Shown here piece by piece: positions 57,196 through 64,000 of a DNA stretch of 64,000 nucleotides. The DNA is from Neoscytalidium dimidiatum (taxonomy: Eukaryota; Ascomycota; Dothideomycetes; Botryosphaeriales; Botryosphaeriaceae), in the NCBI GenBank assembly GCA_037367355.1, contig CM074696.1:2480001-2544000 (forward strand), in the 5' to 3' direction. A model generated the notes under the pieces. That model was not told the origin of the DNA. It saw only the letters and a program-made list of their open reading frames with translations, and ran no database searches. Numbering within the stretch: position 1 is the stretch's first letter; every line of letters starts with the position of its first letter. Both the position numbers and the translations under genes were made by a program.

Positions 57196-58442
57196 GAGGA
57201 GTCTGTATGTGGCGGCGTGGCTTTGGACGCTGGTCGGAGTGGAAACCGCTAACGTGAGCGGCGCACCACTTGCTGTACCTAAAGCCGAATGCTCAACCAA
57301 ACAGTGATTTCGGCTTCAGTTTCTCAGAAACGGATCTTATTTCTGTATCTACTACCACGCTTCGCTCCCGCGCATCTGCTATCTCTGATGAGCTACAATC
57401 TTTAGACTCAATCCCTCTTAGCCAACCTCGCGTCTTGCCGCTTCTCTGTCAATTTGGTCTAGCAATCGAACACCGAAAGGCTACATGCACATGTGGCCGT
57501 TTCGCCTTGAGCGAAAATGGAGGGTCCAACTCAGGATCTCGCATTCCTCGAGGACACAGTGCAGCAGCTCAAAGTATAGAACAGTTTCGGAGGACGCGAA
57601 TGTAAAATGTGTTGCATTTATGCTACTATGATATTCACTGTGTCTTTTAATAATATTACCTCTGCAGGGAAGGAGAGAAAAGGGAAGTATAGATATAGAT
57701 GTAAAGTAGTTTTGCAAGATATTTTCAGCCGACCAAATATCTTCACTGTTCTCACACGGAGCCTTGTACCCCTTACTTATAAAATCTGCACTGACGATGT
57801 ATACGTGCAACCATGGTAATGCGGGTGTGCAAGTCGACATGAGGGGCTCAGCATGGTAGCCATGCAGAGAATTCCCGAGACGCGGCTGGTTGGTTGTCAA
57901 AGCAATTGTTGTAATGCAAGCCTGCTCTCCCCTTGGCCCTCCAGAAATCTATTCTTGTCTCTAATATGCAATGGGCGGTCAGTCTGCTCAGACTTCCAAA
58001 GGTGTGTACTTCTTTATAAACATATTTAGTAATCATGCTTGATAGTTCTCCTGTTTTAGTTGACAGCGGAGAGTTCTTTTACGCTCGTCCCTATAGAAGT
58101 GGTTCTCTCAGCAGGAATTTTGAATGTCAGCATATGCAAGGGCTGACCGTTGTGTTAAGTCTGTTGCTGATAGCGCCCTCGAGAAGTCTAGAATATAGGC
58201 CAGCTTTTCTTTGTAATATTATAGGCTTTCAGTAGCCCCACTATAAACGTACAGAGTGAATGCTCTCATTACAACAGATAGATCAAATGTATAACCGTAA
58301 GAGGTAAGGAGTTGGGAGAACCACGAGTAGAGAGCCCATTTTCTCCCGAGTCGCTTCGAGACGGCGTTTCAACTGTTTCAGTGCGCTCCAACTCCTTAAT
58401 TGGGAAGCAGCCTACCAGCCCCGCACACTGTCAAACATGGCG

Positions 58443-58578
58443 AATAAGCGAACATACGGCCCACCTGCTCAACCGTACCAGACGATCCCTGCTGAGCAGA
58501 TCCCGACACAAATAAGCGAACCCACCGCCCTCCTGTTTATTCTAAGCGGACGATCCCTACCGAACGAAGTCCGGAGCT
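58443..58578 (+). repeat. Imperfect 68-bp tandem duplication upstream of pectin lyase
   Basis: Unit 1 starts AATAAGCGAAC at 58443 and has GACGATCCCT at 58481. Unit 2 starts AATAAGCGAAC at 58511 and has GACGATCCCT at 58549. Both landmarks are exactly 68 bp apart and 38 bp from unit start, with CCCACC-type text between. It could duplicate activator sites. Confidence 0.6.
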
Positions 58579-58658
58579 CCACGTAGACGGCACGGGCCTT
58601 TACATCAGCTATATAACATCCAAACTTATATGTAGAGATGGAGGACTCGGCTACTCTC

Positions 58659-58664
58659 TATATA
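58659..58664 (+). promoter_or_regulatory. TATA box of the pectin lyase gene
   Basis: TATATA lies 51 nt before ATG 58710, followed by a CAA-rich leader (ATTTGCAACTCAACATCC). Confidence 0.5.
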
Positions 58665-58709
58665 GTGCGGATCGAGTAACAAATAATTTGCAACTCAACA
58701 TCCACAACC

Positions 58710-59957
58710 ATGAAGCTGTCCAGTCTCATCGCTGGCGCTGCCACCACAATAGCGTTCACCGCTCACGCTCAAACCGTCTCCGGCAAGGCCGAAGGCTTCG
58801 CGACCGGCGTTACAGGCGGTGGTGATGCCACGCCCGTCTACCCTGCCGACATCGACGAACTCAAAGAACTGCTCACCAGCGACGAGCCGCAGGTCGTCGT
58901 CCTTAAGCAAGAGTACAACTTCATAGGCTCAGAGGGCACCACGGATGGAACCGGATGCGTGAACTTTGGCACGGGCGACGCTTGCCAGCTCCAAATTGAC
59001 ATCGGCTCTGGATGTGGGGACAAAGATAGCGTTGCCATTACATATGATACCGCCGCGAAGACACCTATTGATGTTACCTCGAACAAGACCATCATTGGCA
59101 TCGGAAGCTCCGGCGTCCTAAAAGGCAAGGGGTTGAGGTTCAGGGATAACGCATCCAACATCATCGTCCAGAACATCGCCATCACGGACCTCAACCCAAA
59201 GTATGTCTGGGGAGGCGATGGGCTCAGTTTCGATGGGAGCGATCTCATTTGGATTGATCACGTCCAGGTCAGTTGCTGCACAAGGCTAGCCACCCGATGG
59301 ATTCAATTTTTGACACTATCCCCAGACATCGCTGATCGGACGGGTTCATTACGTGTTTGGCCATGGCGCCAGTTCTCGCATTGAGCTCACAAACAACTTC
59401 ATCAATGGGAGCACCCCATACTCGACAAGCTGCGACGGCTACCAGTACTGGGGTTTGGAGCTTGTCGGTGCTGATGACCAAATATCTTTCAAGGGCAAGT
59501 CCCGTGCAGCCATTACCTGTATACTAGACTAACTCTTAACCCTCAAGGTAACTATCTTTACAAGGGCTCCGGACGCAGTCCAGCTCTTAGCGGCTCAACT
59601 CTGTTTCACGCTTGCAACAACGTGTGGGAAGACAACAACGGTCACGCAATCGAAGGTGATACTAACGGCCAGGGTCTGTTTGAGGGCAACGCCTTTGTCG
59701 ACATCAAAGTCATCGCAGACGATAGTACGTGGACTGGCAACGGACAGCTGTTCAGCTCTCCCGACGACACGACAAATGCCCAGTGCGAACAGGATGTCGG
59801 TCGATCTTGCGTCACGAACTCTTACCAGGATTCTGGCTCTTTCGAGTACACTGATACTGCTTTCATGACGAATTTCACGGGCCTGACGGTCCCGGAGTGT
59901 GGCTCTGCAAGCGATGCCTTATCAAGTGTTCCTTCAAGTGCAGGCAACACGCTTTGA
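58710..59957 (+). CDS. Pectin lyase, polysaccharide lyase family 1
   Basis: Exons 58710-59267, 59326-59494 and 59548-59957 give 378 residues. A signal peptide spans about residues 1-20. The PL1 parallel beta-helix shows SNKTIIGIGSSGVLKGKGL, NIIVQNIAITDLNPKYVWGGDGLSFDGSDLIWIDHVQ, TSLIGRVHYVFG and, in exon 3, NYLYKGSGRSPALSG with the catalytic Arg region. The WIDHV..IGR pattern fits pectin lyases, which cut methyl-esterified pectin without calcium, rather than pectate lyases. Intron 2 (53 nt) starts with GC, not GT (AAG G|GCAAGT .. TCAAG), a normal rare class. The C-terminus ends in a Ser-rich tail. Second pectinolytic gene of the window. Confidence 0.92.
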
Positions 59958-60635
59958 AAATTGCAACAATTATTAGTAGTCATATTGTATAAGGGAAAAA
60001 TATAAAGATGCTATTGGTCCACCCAAACTTCCAACAAATTCTCACCGGTGTAAAACTTGAGCTAGCTCTAGAATCATCTAGCGGCACCCCAAGCACTCCT
60101 CTGACATGCAAATTCATTAGCAGTCACTCTCATTGCAGGGTCCTGCCGCTTAAAGGTGTAGTTCATGCAATAGTCATAATTTATAGGCTGTCGATTTACT
60201 TTCAACCAGGTTATGATTTCTCGGCGTCGAATCGAAATAGTGCTTCTAGGAGTATTCAAAGCTATCGTACGGAGATGAGCATCTTTAATGCCGTTCAACG
60301 CTTATGTTCCAGCGGCTGCTAAACTTCAGATGAGATGCAAAGTATGAATGTTTGTGGCTTACCCTGCTGTTAGTATGGCTCTTTCTGCCTCCCTTCAATT
60401 CACGCTCGACATCACGACGACGCAATAAATATTCCAAGACCATGCATGATTTATTTCTACATAATTTCTTGGCACATGTTTCTACTGATACAGGATCTAC
60501 AATCCGGAAATCGCCTTAAAGTGGTTGTTTGAATATCATAACATCAATCTTTACCAAACCTGTTTGACTGCGCATTAGATAACAGCCTTGGAGACCATGC
60601 CGAGTGGGGATAGTACTCACAAACGCTGATGATAT
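59958..60635. other. Intergenic between convergent genes
   Basis: The pectin lyase and the two-repeat gene end here. No gene or structured element is recognised. Confidence 0.45.
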
Positions 60636-60980
60636 TTACTGTTTGCGATGTAGGCCACCAGTGTCACCGGTGTCGTGAATTGCGTTGGGAACGGCACGTT
60701 CAATTTTCTCGGGAAGCTTTTCCTGCAGCTTCTGCGGAACGATGGAAGCTTCACCGCCGCCCTTGGCGTGCGACTTGTTAGTTGACTGACCAGGCTCAGG
60801 GCCAGTGGGATGAACCTGAGAATTTGTGAGCGAGAAATCATCACTTTGAAGATCGGAGCAATATACAGAGTCGGGTAGAGATTCTTCGAGCCTTTGAGGA
60901 GCCTTATCTTGGATCTTGTCGGGGACCTTAGAGGGTTCGGTAGCGTGCGAAACGCCCTGTCCGTATTTGTTCTCGGCCAT
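60636..60980 (-). CDS. Small two-repeat protein, function unknown
   Basis: Minus-strand exons 60980-60867 and 60815-60636 give 97 residues; keeping the 51-nt intron in frame would give 114. The protein has two related blocks: KVPDKIQDKAPQRLEESLPDS+VHPTG and IVPQKLQEKLPEKIERAVPNAIHDTG. Splicing restores the second half of block 1 (PDSVHPTG), so the intron is real in my view, although it is divisible by three and has no stop. The protein is hydrophilic, without signal peptide or Cys clusters, and resembles short stress or conidiation-induced fungal proteins of unknown function. ATG 60980 has the context CCCCAATGG. Confidence 0.7.
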   Translation of the reverse strand: MAENKYGQGVSHATEPSKVPDKIQDKAPQRLEESLPDSVYCSDLQSDDFSLTNSQVHPTGPEPGQSTNKSHAKGGGEASIVPQKLQEKLPEKIERAVPNAIHDTGDTGGLHRKQ

Positions 60981-63784
60981 TGGGGTGTGCGACTTAATCC
61001 AAAATTCTAAGAAGTGATTCAAATATGATGCGACTGATGAATTGATCACTGCTTTCACAGGTTCATCAATGGAATATATAGATTAAGCCTTCTTACTTCG
61101 TCTGTTGAGGGATACAAGCTGAGTTCGTTTCGCCCGAATCGTGACGTAGCTGGTTGCGTCAGTGCGCCGTTCATAATCCTTCCTGACGCAGGAGGCTCGC
61201 GGGCTCTGCACCAACTTTCTTAGAACATTAGTTTGATAAACTGAAAGTAAACAGCCATGTCCGAGACAAACGTCATCTGTTGTAGTGCATGTTTATGATG
61301 TGAAATGGTTGGCTTGGCGACTGCGACCTGATTGGCAGACCGCAGGCATACGTCTGCTGGGGGATTATACGTCATGGCGTGTGTTTCACGAACGCAGAGA
61401 ATTGGCTTGAAGATGCCGGGTTGCTCGGCCATAATGGAGCAATCAGCGACCGACTGTAAGAAAGCTCGTGATTCTGTAGCCTCCTGGCGGCTCATCGAGG
61501 GACATGCAGTAGTCTCAGCGCACAATGCTTCCGCTCTTGGCTAGTGTCGTCTGTAGGGATTATGCTCTACGGCCATCTGAATCCAGATTTTCCGTTAGCC
61601 TCCCAATACTAAGCTAATGCTGGCAGTCTCAGTATTACCGCATGCGACACGTGGTGACTGTTTTGTCGTTATCATGCGCATTCTTGTACTCTTCACGAGC
61701 TGAAGATAATTGTGTGAATTCAAAATGGACTAACCTGTCTCAAAATGCACAGGCCATGAACAATGCTAGAAACTCCAAATAGAGTCAGCGCAATAGGAAA
61801 TTCGAGAGCCTTGAGTCTTAGTTTTTTAGGAGGTCTTTGGAACATTGTCTGCCATAAATGTGCCTCAGTATACGGGGCGAATGGCAACATCCTTTATCAA
61901 TCTTCAAATATGGATTCGAGTGCGACATTTCGCTCTTCGAAGCCAACACGCCTTGTGTTATCCCAATGAGTGGAACAGTGAAGCATGTCTAGACATCGCT
62001 TACTATAGTCATTGACAGGCAGAAGATGAAATATTCTTGCTTTGGAAGCTTTGAAATCTGCGTTCAGGTAGTACACACTGTCTTTATGCCTTTCAATCGG
62101 CCGCAGTGTGTACCTTCGGAGCTTTCCAAAACGAGATGGAGATACAAATCAAAGAATGGAAAGGGAGTTACTGCATTCGTCCAATGACTAATGATCTGTA
62201 CGCAGGTTGATAGAAGTCGGCACTACAACGTAGAGCTAGTTGATGACTAAATACGAATGACCTGGTAGAATGCAAACGATGTACGTGAAGGAATAAGTAA
62301 AGGTTGAATTTTGACTTGGCTACGCTTTAGAATGGATGTATACATATAGTACTTGTTCGAGCCCAGACCAGACGTGGCTAAAAGACGTAATGAACGCGCT
62401 CTGAGGGATCAAAGCTGCGTAAGTCTTATATTTCCAATATTGAAGCTAATTTGCTAATCCTAGTCTTCCTATCAGCTGCCATCCCCTCCGCCTTTTCCCT
62501 CTCTCTGCGAAGATCATACTTCTGCGCCTTATCGATCCGCTCCTTCACAGTAACTTAACCCCCTTCCTTGATCCTTTGGTGCTCTTTCTACGAGACGCTC
62601 GACAGAGGGCCGGTGTTCTGAGACTCGATTTGCGGCTCCTGGCTTGCGGCTAAGTCCTGCTGGCTGATGTACAGGTCCCTACCCATGGTTTCCTCGGCCT
62701 TCCACGATATTACGCAGGAGCGACTTCCGGTTAGAGGAGTGGGAGGAACTGAGTGACACCGTAGAGACTCCAGGGGAAAATTTGGGCAGATATACCGCAT
62801 GCCGTTTGCGTTTGACTATGACAGTATCGTCCTGGGGGAAGTGAAACATGCAAAATGCATGTCCAGTGGTGAATGATACCAGTGGGTGAGTGTAAGCGGA
62901 AATTTTCATTATTCAATACGGTGAGTTGGTGCTGACTTGCGACCGAAATACCACCGCTGCACAATAATGTATATGGTGATAGCCAGAGATCATGGTTGCG
63001 TCATCGCATTCTCAAACCCGAAATTTTCGCAAGTTGGGTTTCCGCACAAATGACGATGAGCTATAAGCTCGTGCATGAGTAAGACTAGTCGCAGTGATAT
63101 TGTGGAAGACTTCTTTCTTGTATGTAGGTCAAGATGTTTAATAGCCTCCACGGGATGTATTCGATACCACTTCTATCGCGTATGCGCCGAGATTCCTTTC
63201 ACTATCACCTGCGCTTTCGGCAACTAAAATATTACCAGTCATGTAAAGCCTGAGGAACGGACTCTCTCATCACCTTTTTCATACACGTTTCATCTTCCGA
63301 CAAAATGCGCGGTGATCACGATTCCAATGGAATCATTTGAGGCAGCTAATGTAATTTCCTATGACAGCTGATGGCGAAGTGAACAGCAAATTTGTTTCAG
63401 TTTACCGGTAGATCCTAGTTCCTAAGAATTATAAGTTTAATAGGAGATCTAGCAGGCCAATAACTTGGTTGAGCTGGCTTGCTGTGCTGTGGTGGTTCGT
63501 AGTGCACTCATAGCCTGCAGTACGACATAATTTTCTTGCCCATAAGGGAGTAACCTTTGGTGGTATAGGTCTACTCAGTAGCGGCCAAACAGAACTTGCC
63601 GTAGTTTTATAGGCGTATACTCGTATATCCTCGATCGTATTCGGAACTGAGCTTTTTGGATAAAGCTATCTCAGTTGGTGGTTAAACTGATAGCGGACGA
63701 AAGCTGGGCCGATTATTCGACTCCTGAAAGGAAGGATTCATATCAACGCAAATAATTCAATCTTTCATTGAACAAATATACATC
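60981..63784. other. Gene-free stretch, 2.8 kb
   Basis: No supported gene. A minus-strand segment at 62.5-62.9 kb has a run of 76 and 70 codons in different frames, weakly protein-like (EETMGRDLYISQQDL; KERIDKAQKYDLRRERE-type text) and may be a relic of a transporter tail. The rest has short frames only. Confidence 0.4.
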
Positions 63785-64000
63785 ATAGTCAAAGTCACAA
63801 TTGCTGGAGGTACCGGTGATGTTGGTCGGACCATGTTGGAGGTTATCAAAGACCATCCCCAGCACGAAGTCGTTGTACTAACCTTGAAGGTCCTCGGTGT
63901 TCAAGTCGTTGTCGTAGATTTTGCGGACGTGGCGTCTTTGATTCGTATTCTTGAAGAGAACGATATTCACACCATTATCTGCGCGCTCGGTAACTTTGGA
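63785..64000 (+). pseudogene. NmrA/isoflavone-reductase-like NAD(P)-binding gene, start lost, cut by window edge
   Basis: From 63785 the frame reads IVKVTIAGGTGDVGRTMLEVI, the Rossmann GxxGxxG start of NmrA-like or isoflavone-reductase-like proteins. The expected first Met codon is ATA. After HEVVVLTLK it goes straight to VLGVQVVVVDFADVASLIRILEENDIHTIICALGNFG, so the usual TRK-containing segment between seems absent. It continues off the right edge. It could be broken or could start elsewhere through an upstream exon. Confidence 0.65.

Larger units (their letters stand above)
57196..58709. other. Intergenic, 1.5 kb, pectin lyase promoter
   Basis: 57.2-58.4 kb has no supported gene. 58.44-58.57 kb has a 68-bp imperfect tandem duplication, and a TATA box lies at 58659-58664. 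Confidence 0.45.

Overview
The window is nuclear DNA of a filamentous ascomycete. Most genes carry 48-210 nt introns with GT..AG (once GC..AG) borders, intergenic spaces are TATA-bearing, and the protein families are typically fungal (seipin, Ndc80, TMA7, Dap1-like MAPR, GH72, PL1/PL3, FRE, CrpA-type copper ATPase). The short F-box protein with its NPLL and WRRMLLSQPP motifs, together with the secreted wall-degrading enzymes, suggests a plant-associated Dothideomycete. That taxon is an inference. All gene models were built by hand from reading frame, splice sites and family resemblance; no alignment was run.

Left part (1-19.4 kb) is compact and GC-rich. In order it holds the 3' end of an OPT oligopeptide transporter, a 90-residue Asn/Cys-rich protein, an F-box protein, a secreted double-psi barrel (expansin-like) protein, an RS/His-rich nuclear protein, seipin (-), Ndc80 (-) back to back with TMA7 (+), a conserved protein of unknown function (-), a Dap1/PGRMC-like cytochrome b5-fold protein, an HSL-type alpha/beta hydrolase, and a membrane acyltransferase-3 protein (-).

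Middle part (19.4-40.3 kb) mixes gene-poor stretches with accessory genes: a short sulfotransferase-like protein (-), a PL3 pectate lyase, a deleted berberine-bridge-type FAD oxidase relic, a 1173-residue copper P-type ATPase with a very Cys-rich N-terminus (-), a GH72 glucanosyltransferase (-), a decayed HET gene and a secreted BNR/sialidase-fold protein (-).

Right part (40.3-64 kb) is the most disturbed. A GT2 synthase relic ends at a repeat whose edge recurs inverted 6.3 kb away. Nearby are a fumarylacetoacetase-like tail, a ferric reductase with one apparent frameshift (-), a decayed Tc1/mariner element and an LTR-like repeat. Intact genes then resume: a sterol glucosyltransferase with a long C-terminal extension, a GH3 beta-glucosidase, a PL1 pectin lyase behind a 68-bp tandem duplication, and a two-repeat small protein (-). 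The window ends inside an NmrA-like gene whose start codon appears lost.

Functional themes are plant wall attack (PL3, PL1, GH3, barrel protein), own-wall remodelling (GH72), metal handling (copper ATPase, ferric reductase), lipid and sterol biology (seipin, Dap1-like, sterol glucosyltransferase), and a graveyard of broken genes and transposon debris at 42-50 kb.
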